Assembly (NCBI RefSeq): GCF_017876495.1
Contig: NZ_JAGIOB010000001.1
Location: forward strand, 3,348,001-3,412,000
From: Microlunatus capsulatus
Lineage (GTDB): Bacteria > Actinomycetota > Actinomycetes > Propionibacteriales > Propionibacteriaceae
Direction: 5' to 3'
Length of the DNA stretch: 64,000 nucleotides
Part shown: in pieces, positions 1 to 9,500 of the stretch
Numbering within the stretch: position 1 is the stretch's first letter
Layout: each line of letters begins with the position of its first letter
The notes under the pieces: generated by a model
Seen by the model: only the letters and a program-made list of their open reading frames with translations
Told to the model about the DNA's origin: nothing
Database searches by the model: none
Position numbers and translations under genes: made by a program

Positions 1-342
1 CGGGAACGCGTCAAGGAGCAGGGCTACGAGCCGGGCACCACCGACCCCCGCGCGATGGCCCGGCAGATCCTGCAGAACCGGTTCGGCTACGGCGCCGACC
101 AGTACAGCTGCTTCGACAACATCATCTCGCGCGAGAGCAGCTGGCGGGTGGACGCCACCAACGCCAGCTCCGGCGCCTACGGCCTCGCGCAGGCCCTGCC
201 CGGCTCCAAGATGGCCAGCGTCGCCGGCGACTGGCGGACCAACCCCGCGACCCAGATCATCTGGGCCGTCGGCTACATGGACGACCGCTACGGCAGCCCC
301 TGCCAGGCTTGGGGCTTCTGGAGCGCGAACAACTGGTACTGA
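1..342 (+). CDS. Lytic transglycosylase/lysozyme-like protein, C-terminal part (5' end outside window)
   Basis: The reading frame is open from base 1 and ends with TGA at 340-342, so only the last 113 residues are visible. They form a lysozyme-fold (SLT-type) catalytic region: the ISRESSW stretch carries the probable catalytic Glu, followed by GAYGLAQALPGSKM and a tail ending WGFWSANNWY. Cysteines in QYSCFD and SPCQAW could form the disulfide typical of secreted cell-wall hydrolases. The expected role is cleavage of peptidoglycan outside the membrane during growth or resuscitation. The first visible ATG (55) lies inside the domain, so the true start and any signal peptide are upstream. The exact subfamily cannot be told from this fragment. 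Confidence 0.75.
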   Translation, partial: RERVKEQGYEPGTTDPRAMARQILQNRFGYGADQYSCFDNIISRESSWRVDATNASSGAYGLAQALPGSKMASVAGDWRTNPATQIIWAVGYMDDRYGSPCQAWGFWSANNWY

Positions 343-430
343 GTTGTTTGTCCTCGCTCCGCGCTGCGTTGTCTGTCCTCGCTCCGCTCGGGCGCGGCCC
401 GCGCTCTGATCCTCCGAGGTTCGTTCGTCG

Positions 431-461
431 CCGCGGAGACGAAGAGCGTGTCTCCGCGGCT
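431..461 (+). terminator. Stem-loop after the transglycosylase gene
   Basis: A perfect 11-bp inverted repeat (431-441 with 451-461, 9-nt loop) lies in the 297-bp gap between the first gene and the VOC gene. There is no U-tract, as is usual at this GC content. The same gap holds two near-identical copies of about 22 bp (about 343-365 and 368-390). I see no gene in the gap. Confidence 0.45.
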
Positions 462-639
462 CCTCCTCACCTCGCAGGCGCGCGGGCCGGCGGGGGTCGG
501 CAACTGCTGAGGGGTCGTCGGCGATGGCCGGCTCCCGGTGCGGGCTGTCAGCGGTTCCTGAGCAGCCGATCACTTCGAGGGTCTTCGGGGGTCTGAGTTG
601 CAGCGTCGGTGCGGTGCCGGCGTCGAGAGGAGCTCCGCC

Positions 640-1050
640 ATGTCGTCCGTGCTCAACCCCTACGTCAACCTCCGCGGCCGCGCCCGGGAGGCCCTGGAGT
701 TCTACCAGGGCGTCTTCGGCGGGGAGGTCGCCGTCTCCACCTTCGGCGAGTTCGGGATGGAGGGCCCGCAGGCCGACCAGGTCATGCACGGGCAGCTGGA
801 CACGCCGAAGGGGTTCACCCTGATGGTCTCCGACGCCCCCGAGGGCATGCCGGGCAGCGAGGGCTCGAACATCACCATCTGCCTCAGCGGCGACGACGTC
901 GACGACCTCACCGGCTACTTCCACGGGCTGGCCGAGGGCGGGCAGGTCACCACCCCGCTGGAGGAGCAGATGTGGGGCGACCACTACGGCGCCCTCACCG
1001 ACCGCTTCGGGGTGGACTGGATGGCCAACATCGCCACCCCGAAGGCCTGA
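640..1050 (+). CDS. VOC-family (PhnB/glyoxalase-like) protein
   Basis: This 136-residue protein has the PhnB-type vicinal-oxygen-chelate pattern: an N-terminal VNLRGRAREALEFYQGVFGG segment, a central GMPGSEGSNITICLSG strand region and a C-terminal GDHYGALTDRFGVDW motif typical of the PhnB/3-demethylubiquinone methyltransferase-like subfamily. Members are small cytoplasmic dimers; many bind metal or small ligands, and the substrate is usually unknown. ATG 640 is chosen because GAGAGGAG precedes it at good spacing; an in-frame upstream start at 598 has none. The gene converges on fumC with a shared hairpin between them. The function beyond the fold is not predictable. Confidence 0.8.
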   Translation: MSSVLNPYVNLRGRAREALEFYQGVFGGEVAVSTFGEFGMEGPQADQVMHGQLDTPKGFTLMVSDAPEGMPGSEGSNITICLSGDDVDDLTGYFHGLAEGGQVTTPLEEQMWGDHYGALTDRFGVDWMANIATPKA

Positions 1051-1076
1051 CCGCCCGCCCGGTCCCGAGCGGGCGG
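1051..1076. terminator. Bidirectional hairpin between VOC gene and fumC
   Basis: An 8-bp perfect GC stem (1051-1058 with 1069-1076) starts directly after the VOC stop codon and ends 5 bp before the fumC stop codon on the other strand. Its place between convergent genes suits a shared terminator. Confidence 0.55.
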
Positions 1077-1081
1077 CTGCC

Positions 1082-2476
1082 TCAGACCGACGGCCGCGTC
1101 ATCGAGAGGACGTCGAGGGCGGCGTCCAGCTGGTCCTCGGTGAGCCGGCCCTCGGTGACGTAGCCGCGCTCGAGGACGACCTCGCGGATCGTCTTGCCCT
1201 CCTTGAGCGCCGCCTTGGCGACGGCGGCCGCGTTCTCGTAGCCGATGTACTTGTTCAGCGGCGTGACGATCGAGGGCGAGGACTCGGCCAGGAAGCGGCA
1301 GTGCTCGACGTTGGCCGTGATGCCGTCGACGCAGCGGTCGGCGAACAGCCGGCTGACGTTGGCCAGCAGGCGGACCGACTCGAGCAGGTTGCGCGCCATC
1401 ACCGGCAGCATGACGTTCAGCTCGAAGGCGCCGGACGCACCGGAGAAGGCGACGGCCGCGTCGTTGCCGATGACCTGGGCGCAGACCTGGGTCATCGCCT
1501 CCGACAGCACGGGGTTCACCTTGCCCGGCATGATCGAGGACCCCGGCTGCAGGTCGGGCAGCGCGATCTCGCCCAGCCCGGCGCGCGGGCCCGAGCCCAT
1601 CCAGCGGATGTCGTTGGCGATCTTGTTGAGCCCGACGGCGATGGTCCGCAGCGCCCCCGAGGCCTCGACGAGCGCGTCGCGCGCCCCCTGGGCCTCGAAG
1701 TGGTTGCGGGCCTCGGTGAGCGGGAGGCCCGTCTGCTCGGCGATGATGCCGATCACCGACGCCGCGAAGCCGGGCGGGGTGTTGATCCCGGTCCCGACGG
1801 CGGTGCCGCCCAGCGGCAGCTCGGCGACCCGGGGGAGGACGGCCTGGACGCGCTCGACCCCGTAGCGGACCTGCGCGGCGTAGCCGCCGAACTCCTGACC
1901 CAGCGTGACCGGGGTGGCGTCCATCAGGTGCGTCCGGCCGCTCTTGACGACCTCGGCGAACTCCGTGGCCTTGGCCTCCAGCGAGCGCTCGAGGTGCTGC
2001 AGCGCGGGGACGAGGTCCTGCACCAGGCTCTGGGTGGCGGCGATGTGGATCGCGCTCGGGAAGACGTCGTTGCTGGACTGCGAGGCGTTGACGTGGTCGT
2101 TGGGGTGCACGCCGTCCGGCACCTGCGGGGAGGCGAGCGAGGCGATGACCTCGTTGGTGTTCATGTTGCTGGACGTCCCCGAGCCGGTCTGGAAGACGTC
2201 GATCGGGAACTCGGCGTCGTGGGCACCGGAGGCGACCGCGGCCGCGGCCTCGACGATGGCGGCCGCCCGCTCGTCGCTGATCACGCCGAGCCGGGCGTTG
2301 GTCAGCGCCGCCGCCCCCTTGATCTGCCCCAGCGCGGCGATCAGCGCCGGGTCGATCGGGACGCCCGAGATCGGGAAGTTCTCCACCGCGCGCTGGGTCT
2401 GCGCCTTCCACAGGGCCCGGGCGGGGACCCGGACCTCACCCATGGTGTCGTGCTCGGTCCGGAAGTCCTCAGCCAT
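1082..2476 (-). CDS. fumC: Class II fumarate hydratase
   Basis: This 464-residue protein matches the usual length of iron-independent class II fumarases and interconverts fumarate and malate in the TCA cycle as a cytoplasmic homotetramer. The superfamily signature [11 protein letters not shown] is present, as are the N-terminal [22 protein letters not shown]-type opening and the [14 protein letters not shown] and [18 protein letters not shown] motifs that build the active site. The start at 2476 gives the canonical [15 protein letters not shown] beginning; longer in-frame extensions run into the upstream gene's region and look non-coding. It lies 14 bp downstream of the spermidine-synthase-like gene, so the two may share a transcript, although a weak CAGAAT box 6 nt before the ATG could serve fumC directly. 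Confidence 0.96.
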   Translation of the reverse strand: MAEDFRTEHDTMGEVRVPARALWKAQTQRAVENFPISGVPIDPALIAALGQIKGAAALTNARLGVISDERAAAIVEAAAAVASGAHDAEFPIDVFQTGSGTSSNMNTNEVIASLASPQVPDGVHPNDHVNASQSSNDVFPSAIHIAATQSLVQDLVPALQHLERSLEAKATEFAEVVKSGRTHLMDATPVTLGQEFGGYAAQVRYGVERVQAVLPRVAELPLGGTAVGTGINTPPGFAASVIGIIAEQTGLPLTEARNHFEAQGARDALVEASGALRTIAVGLNKIANDIRWMGSGPRAGLGEIALPDLQPGSSIMPGKVNPVLSEAMTQVCAQVIGNDAAVAFSGASGAFELNVMLPVMARNLLESVRLLANVSRLFADRCVDGITANVEHCRFLAESSPSIVTPLNKYIGYENAAAVAKAALKEGKTIREVVLERGYVTEGRLTEDQLDAALDVLSMTRPSV

Positions 2477-2490
2477 GCGCACATTCTGGC

Positions 2491-3222
2491 CTAGCGCGCC
2501 GCCCCGCCTCCACCTGGACCCGGCGCGGCCACCGGTGGACGGGTGAGGGTCAGCACCACGTAGGAGAACCGCCGGCCCTCCCGCTCGACGGCGCAGCGGT
2601 GCTCCCGGGCGGTCCCGTCGAGGCGGTGCAGCCGCGCCAGCAGCTCCGGCGCCGGGCCCTGGCACCACAGGGCCAGCACACCGCCCGGCGTCAGCGCGGC
2701 CTGCGCCGCCGCCAGCGTCGCGTCCTCGTACAGGCCGGCGTTGCCGCTGTGGATGAGGAAGTCGGGGCCGTTGTCGACGTCGAGCAGGACCGCGTCCCAC
2801 GGGCCGGCAGCGGGGCCGTGCCCGGTGAGGGCGGCCGCGACGTCGCCGACGTGCAGCCGGGTGCGCGGGTCGCGCGCCACGCGCCCCAGCAGGGGCGTCA
2901 CCTCCTGCCGCGCCCAGCCGACCAGGTGGGGGTCGAGCTCGACGACGTCGACGCGCTCCGGTCCCGGCTGCCGGTCCAGCACGGCCGCCGCGGTGTAGCC
3001 CAGCCCGAGCCCGCCGACGAGCACCGCACCCCGGGCCGCGCGGGCGAACCCGGCGAGCTCGCGCTCGCTGGTCGTCTCGGTGCTGTCCATCGCGAAGACC
3101 CCGTTGACGACGAGCTCGTGCACCACCGTGCCGTCGGCCCGGCGCCGCTCCCGCAGCAGCGTCTCGCCGCGGCCACCGCTGGCGCGGCCCAGGGTGCGCA
3201 GCTCGTCCACGACGGCCATCAT
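2491..3222 (-). CDS. Spermidine synthase-like (class I SAM-fold) protein
   Basis: The 243-residue product has a Rossmann-type methyltransferase/aminopropyltransferase core. [16 protein letters not shown] is the nucleotide-binding glycine loop, [15 protein letters not shown] is the acidic ribose-binding strand end, and [15 protein letters not shown] is motif III. This matches the spermine/spermidine synthase superfamily, but the YHE/proton-acceptor region of true spermidine synthases is not obvious. It may be one of the uncharacterised actinobacterial members that do not make polyamines. The start is an ATG-ATG pair; either could be used. In Mycobacterium the neighbour of fum is, from memory, glpX, so this gene occupies a different gene's place here. 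Confidence 0.7.
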   Translation of the reverse strand: MMAVVDELRTLGRASGGRGETLLRERRRADGTVVHELVVNGVFAMDSTETTSERELAGFARAARGAVLVGGLGLGYTAAAVLDRQPGPERVDVVELDPHLVGWARQEVTPLLGRVARDPRTRLHVGDVAAALTGHGPAAGPWDAVLLDVDNGPDFLIHSGNAGLYEDATLAAAQAALTPGGVLALWCQGPAPELLARLHRLDGTAREHRCAVEREGRRFSYVVLTLTRPPVAAPGPGGGGAAR

Positions 3223-3566
3223 GCCCGATCCGCTCCGCAGAATTCCGGCACCGGGCGGTTTCTGCGTGATCCGTGATATCTCGCCACAGCAACCACCCGG
3301 GCGCTATTCCTCCTGCGTCCGCGCAATTCCCCAGCGTGCGCTCGCGGTCGTCGGGATTCGGCCCCTCGAGCACGTTTCTACGTCATTCTTACGCCTCAGG
3401 AACGAACAAAAAAGGGCGAAGAACCGGCGTTGTCCAGGCCTTCCGGAGTTCACCGGATCGGCTTTGCCAGGACCATCCGACCGCTTACCGTTCTGCCCAC
3501 CGGGGGGTGATCGGAGACGTTCGGGGGCGTTTCTGAGGACGTATTCCTCTACCTCGGAGAAACTCC
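3223..3566 (+). other. 344-bp intergenic region upstream of the giant Ig-repeat gene
   Basis: The stretch is clearly less GC-rich than the surrounding genes and contains A/T-rich patches around 3365-3420. I see no gene in it. It must hold the promoters for both divergent genes. One good candidate for the + strand gene is listed separately; I could not find a convincing box for the minus-strand gene. Confidence 0.6.
3464..3491 (+). promoter_or_regulatory. Candidate housekeeping promoter of the Ig-repeat surface protein
   Basis: TTGCCA (3464-3469) and TACCGT (3486-3491) are spaced by 16 bp on the coding strand. They would start transcription near 3498 and leave a leader of about 70 nt with GGAG just before the ATG at 3567. 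Confidence 0.45.
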
Positions 3567-6500
3567 ATGAAGCGCGTGGTCGCGTGGCTGGCCTCAGCCC
3601 TCCTGCTCATCGGCACCCTGTTCGGCGCGGCTCTGCCCGCCGCCGCGGCGCCCCCCACCGAGACCTGGCGCGCGGCCGCCGGCGGTGACGCGGCCGCGGT
3701 CGACCTGGCCGTCGCCGGGCTCACCCTGGCGAACGCCCGGCTGGCCACCAGCCAGGCCGGCACGGGCAGCCAGCTGTCGCCGCGCTCGTCGGCCCAGTCG
3801 GCCAACCTCGGTGCCGCCGTCGCCGGGCTGCCGCTCGCCATCGTGGGCAGCGGGCAGACCGCGCCGCCCGACCACACCGACCCCACCACCGCCACCCTGC
3901 TGGGGGCCGACGCCGTCGGCATCGGGGTGCAGACGCTGACCACCAGCAACCTCGCCCGCTGGTCGGGCGACGCCACGTGCCTGCCGACGCCGGTGCTGGC
4001 GGACTCGCGCACCAGCACGGCCGGTCTGTCGGTCAACCCGCTCGGCCTGGCGGACCTGCTGACGACGGGGGTCGTCGCGACCGAGGGCCGCACGACGCTC
4101 GCGTCCACCGGCGGGAACGGCCTCAACAAGGCCGTCCAGAGCACGGCCGTCGGCCGCCTCGCGGGGGCGAGCGTGCTCGGCGGCGCCGTCCAGGTCGCCG
4201 TCGACGGCGACTCCACCCTCACCGCCCGGGCCAGCGGGACCACCGGGGGCGCCGACGTCACCTACACCCCGGGCACGGTCCGCGTCACCGTCGCCAACGT
4301 CACCAGCGTGCTCGCCGCCGGCGCCACCCGGACGATCGACCTCGGTCTCGTCGGCCGGGTCGTCATCACCGCGAACACCCCGACCCGCACGACCAACGGC
4401 GCCGGGACCTCGGCCGAGGCCTCCGTGTCGGTCGTGACCCTGCAGATCCGCGCCGGCCTGGCCGTCGCCCCGCTCGCCACGGCCACGGTCGGCCTGGTGC
4501 CGCTGCGCGCGAGCGCCGTCGCCCCGGCCGGTGGCATCGACTGCCCCGCGCCCAAGCCGGCCACGCCCGTCGTGACCGCGCCCGCCGATGGCTCCCTCGC
4601 CGACGACGCCACCCCGACCTTCCGGGGCACCGGCACCGCGGGCGCCACCGTCGACCTGACCGTCGACGGCACGACGACCCCCGCCGCGACCACCGTCGAC
4701 GCGGACGGCCGCTGGGCCGTGACCCCCACGACGGTGCTCACCAACGCCAGCCACTCCGTCTCGGTCACCCAGACCCTGCTGGGCGCCACCTCCGACCGGT
4801 CGAACGTGAACACCTTCCGCGTCGACACCGTCGCGCCCGGGGCCCCGGTCCTCGTCGACCCGGCCGAGGGCCTGCTGACGACCGACGACACCCCGACCTT
4901 CACCGGCACGGCCGAGGCCGGCTCCAGCGTCGAGGTGCTCCTCGACGGCCAGCCGATCGGGCGGACCGACGCGTCCGGGAGCGGGGCGGTCAGCTTCACC
5001 CCGACCACCCCGCTGGACGACGGCACCTACACCGCCACGCTGCGGGCCACCGACGCGGCGGGCAACACCTCCGTCCGCTCGAACGCGCACACCTTCACCA
5101 TCGACAGCACGGCACCGGCCGTGCCGGTCGTGACCACCCCGGCCGACGGCTCCACGGGGACCGACACCACGCCCACCTACCGCGGCACCGCCCCGGCGAA
5201 CGTCGAGGTCCAGGTGTTCGTGGACGGCGCACCCCTCGGCACCACGCGGTCCGACGGCTCGGGCGCCTGGACGCTGGCCTCCACCGCGGCGCTGGACGAG
5301 GGCGAGCACACCGTCGCGGCGCTGACGCGGGACGCGGCGGGCAACGCCTCCGCCCGTTCGGCCACCAACACCTTCGTCGTCGACCTCACCGCGCCGGAGG
5401 CGCCCGTCATCGACGAGCCGGCCGACGGCTCGAGCACCGACGACACCACCCCGGAGCTGTCCGGGACCGGGGAGCCGGGCGCCACGGTCACGCTGCGGGT
5501 CGACGGCGACCTCGTCGGCACCGCTGAGGTGGACGAGGACGGCGGCTGGTCGCTGCAGCTCACCGACGCCCTCGCCCCGGGCACCCGCACGGTGACCGCC
5601 GTGCAGGCCGACGCCGCCGGCAACCGGTCGGGGTCCGCCTCGAGCACGTTCAGCGTCGACACCACCGCCCCCGCCGCGCCGGTCATCACCGGCCCCGCCG
5701 ACGGCGCCACCTTCACCGGCCCGGCCGTCACGGTCACCGGCACCGGCGAGCCCTTCGCCCGGGTCACCGTCACCGAGACCGGCGGGGGCGCGTCCTACGG
5801 ACCCGTCACCGTCAGCAGCAGCGGCTCCTGGTCGGTCGTCCTCGACGACCTGGTCGACGGCTTCTACAGCGTGCGCGCGCGCCAGGTCGACGCGGCCGGC
5901 AACACCTCGCCGGCCTCGGACGAGCGGACCTTCGTCGTCGACTCCGAGGCCCCCGACGCGCCGGTCATCACCGTGCCGCTCGACGGCACGGTGACCACCG
6001 ACCGGACCCCGACCATCAGCGGCACCGGCGAGCCCGGCGCCACGCTGACCCTCACCGACCAGCGCGGGACGGAGTACCCGGTGGTCGAGGTGACCGAGTT
6101 CGGCACCTGGTCGCTGGTGCCCGCCGCCGACCTGGCCGACGGCACCTACGCCGTCACGGCGACGCAGACCGACGGCACGCAGGCCTCCGCGAGCTCGTCG
6201 ACGGTCTCCTTCACCGTCGACGGCACGGCGCCCTCGGCCCCGGTCGTCGTGGCGCCGGAGAACGGCTCGGCCACCGCCGACACCACGCCGACCGTCTCGG
6301 GCACCGGTGAGGCCGGCGCCGCGGTGGTCGTCACCCTCGGGGGGACCGCCCTGCCCGCCACCACCGTCGCCGGCGACGGCACCTGGTCGGTCACCTCGAC
6401 CGCGGCGCTGCCGCCCGGCCCGGTGACGGCCAGCGCCGTCCAGACCGACCCGGCGGGCAACTCCTCGCCGCCCGGGACCAGCACCTTCGTCGTCGACGTC

Positions 6501-9500
6501 GCCGCCCCGGCGCCGCCGGTGATCCAGGCGCCGGCCGAGGGCAGCAGCACGACCGACGCCACCCCGACCGTGCGCGGCACCGGCGAGGCCGGCGCCACCG
6601 TGACCGTCACCGTCGACGGGATCGCCGCGGGCGAGGCCCTGGTGCTCGAGGACCAGACCTGGAGCCTGGAGACGCTCCGGGTGCTGGACACCGGCGGGCA
6701 CACCGTCCGGGCCGTCCAGACCGACGCCGCCGGCAACCCCTCCGGCGCGGACAGCACCCGCTTCCGCGTCGACCTCGAGGCCCCGGACCGGCCCGTCGTC
6801 ACCGCACCCGTCCAGGGCGCGGTGCTGGCCACGGCCACCCCGGTGCTCCGCGGGACCGGCGAGCCCGGAGCCGTCGTGACCGCGACGGTCGACGGCTCCC
6901 CGGTCGGCACCGCCACCGTCGACGAGGACGGCCGCTGGTCGGTCCAGGTCACGGACGCGCTCAGCGCCACGAGCCACGTCGCGAGCGCCGTCCAGCGCGA
7001 CCCGGCCGGCAACGTCTCGCAGCCGGCCGCCGGGGTCGACTTCTCCGTCGACGTCGTGGCCCCCGGCCTCCCGACCGTCGTGCAGCCGGGCGCCGGCACC
7101 ACCACCCGGGACACCACCCCGACCGTGAGCGGTGCGGCCGAGGCGGGCAGCACCGTCCGCGTCTACGTGGACGGCGACCTCGTGGCCACCACGACGGCCG
7201 GCCCCACCGGCTACTCCGTCCCGACGTCGGAGCTGGCCGACGGCTCGCACACCGTCGTCGTGACGGCGACCGACGCCGCCGGGAACGTCTCGCCCGAGAG
7301 CGCCCCGGTGACCTTCGCCGTCGACGCCACGGCCCCGTCGGTGCCGGTCGTCGAGACCCCCGCCGCCGGCGCCACCACGACGGCGACCCCGCCGATCAGC
7401 GGCCGGGCCGACCCGGGGAGCACGGTGACGGTCACCCTCGACGAGGACGCGCTCGCACCCGTCGTCGCCGACCGCGACGGCGTCTGGACCCTCACCCCGC
7501 CCGCCCCGCTGGGGGAGGGCGAGCACACCGTGACCGCCACCGCCGCGGACGCCGCCGGCAACGTGTCGGCGCCGAGCCCCGTCGTGGGCTTCGTCGTCGA
7601 CCTGACCGCACCGGCGGTCCCGGTCGTGGCCGCACCGGCCGACGGGTCCGCGACGAACGACACCACCCCGACCGTCACGGGCACCGCCGAGGCGGGCGCC
7701 ACGGTCGAGGTCACCGTCGACGGCCGCGTGGTCGGCAGCACGGAGGCCGGCGCCGGGGGTGGCTGGACGCTCACCCTGGCGGACCCGCTGGCCGCCGGTC
7801 GGCACACCGTCGCGGCCCGGGCCCTGGACGCCGTCGGGAACGCCTCGGCGCTCTCGGCGGTGAACACCTTCACCGTCGACCTCACCGCTCCCGGGGCGCC
7901 GGTCGTCACGGCCCCGGTCGCGGGCAGCACCGTGGACGACGCCACCCCGACCGTCGCCGGCACCGGTGAGGCGGGCAGCACCGTCACGGTGACGGTGGAC
8001 GGCGAGCTCGTCGGGACCGCCCCGGTCGACGGTGGTGGGGGCTGGACCCTCCCGCTGACCGACGCGCTGGACGACGGCCCCCACACCGTGCTGGCCGTCC
8101 AGACCGACACCGCGGGCAACTCCTCCCCGGCCACGACGGTGTCCTTCACCGTCGACACCGAGGACCCGGCGGCACCCGTCATCACCGCCCCCAGCGGTGA
8201 GCCGGTGCTGATCGGACCCGACGTCGTGGTCACCGGCACGGGGGAGAGCGGGTCCACCGTGGTCGTCACGACCGGCGCGGGCACCGCGTACGGCCCCGTG
8301 CCCGTCACCGCCGGCGCCTGGACCGTCACGCTGCCGGGGCTGGCCGACGGCGCCTACGTCGTCACCGCGATCCAGACCGACGCCGGCGGCAACGCCTCGC
8401 CGGCCTCGGACCCGGCCCGCTTCACCGTCGACGGCACCGCCCCGGCGGCCCCCGTGGTCACCACCCCCCCGGCGGGCTCGGTGACCGCTGACACCACGCC
8501 GGTCGTCGCGGGCACCGGCGAAGCGAGCTCCACCGTCACCGTCCGGGTCGACGGCGTGGCCGTCGGCACGGCGGTCGTGGCCGACGGCGGCGCGTGGTCG
8601 CTGACGCTGACCGACGCGCTGCTGGACGGTCCCCACGTGGTGACCGCCAGCCAGCGCGACGCCGGCGGCAGCACCTCGGCGCAGTCCTCGCCCGTGTCCT
8701 TCACGGTCGACACGGGGCAGCCGGCCGCGCCGGTGATCACCGCCCCGGCCGACGGCTCCTCGGTGGGCACCGCGACCCCGACCGTCACCGGGACCGGTGA
8801 GGCGGGCGCGACCGTGCGGGTCAGCGTCGACGACCAGCTCGTCGGCACCGCCCTGGTCGACGGGAACGGGCGCTGGGTCCTGGCGCTCACCGACCCGCTG
8901 GACGAGGGTCCCCACGAGGTCTTCGCCACCCAGGCCGACGCCGCGGGCAACGTCTCGCCCGGGGTCACCTCCACCTTCACGGTGGACCTGCAGGCACCCG
9001 CCGCGCCGGTCATCACCACCCCGCCGAACGGCTCCACGACGAGGGACACCACCCCCCGTCTGGCCGGGACGGCCGAGCCGGGCGCCGAGGTGCGCGTCCG
9101 TCTCGACACCACCGACCTGGACGCCGTCACCGCCGACGACCAGGGCCGCTGGGAGCTGCAGGTCGAGGACGCGCTCGACGACGGCGTCCGGACGGTGCGC
9201 GCCACCCAGGTCGACCGGGCCGGCAATGTCTCGTCGGCGGCCACCAGCACGTTCACGGTGGACGCCTCGGCACCCGCCGCGCCCGTGGTGCTGGACCCGG
9301 CCGACGGCTCGGTGACCGCCGACGCCACACCGGCGTTCAGCGGCACCGCCGAGCCCGGCGCCCGCGTCGAGGTCCGCGTCGACGGCACCCCCGTCGGCAC
9401 GACCACGGCCACCCAGGGCGGCACCTGGACCCTCCAGCCGGGCGACGACGTCGACCCGCTGGACCAGGGTGAGCACGAGGTGCTCGCCGTGGCCACCGAC

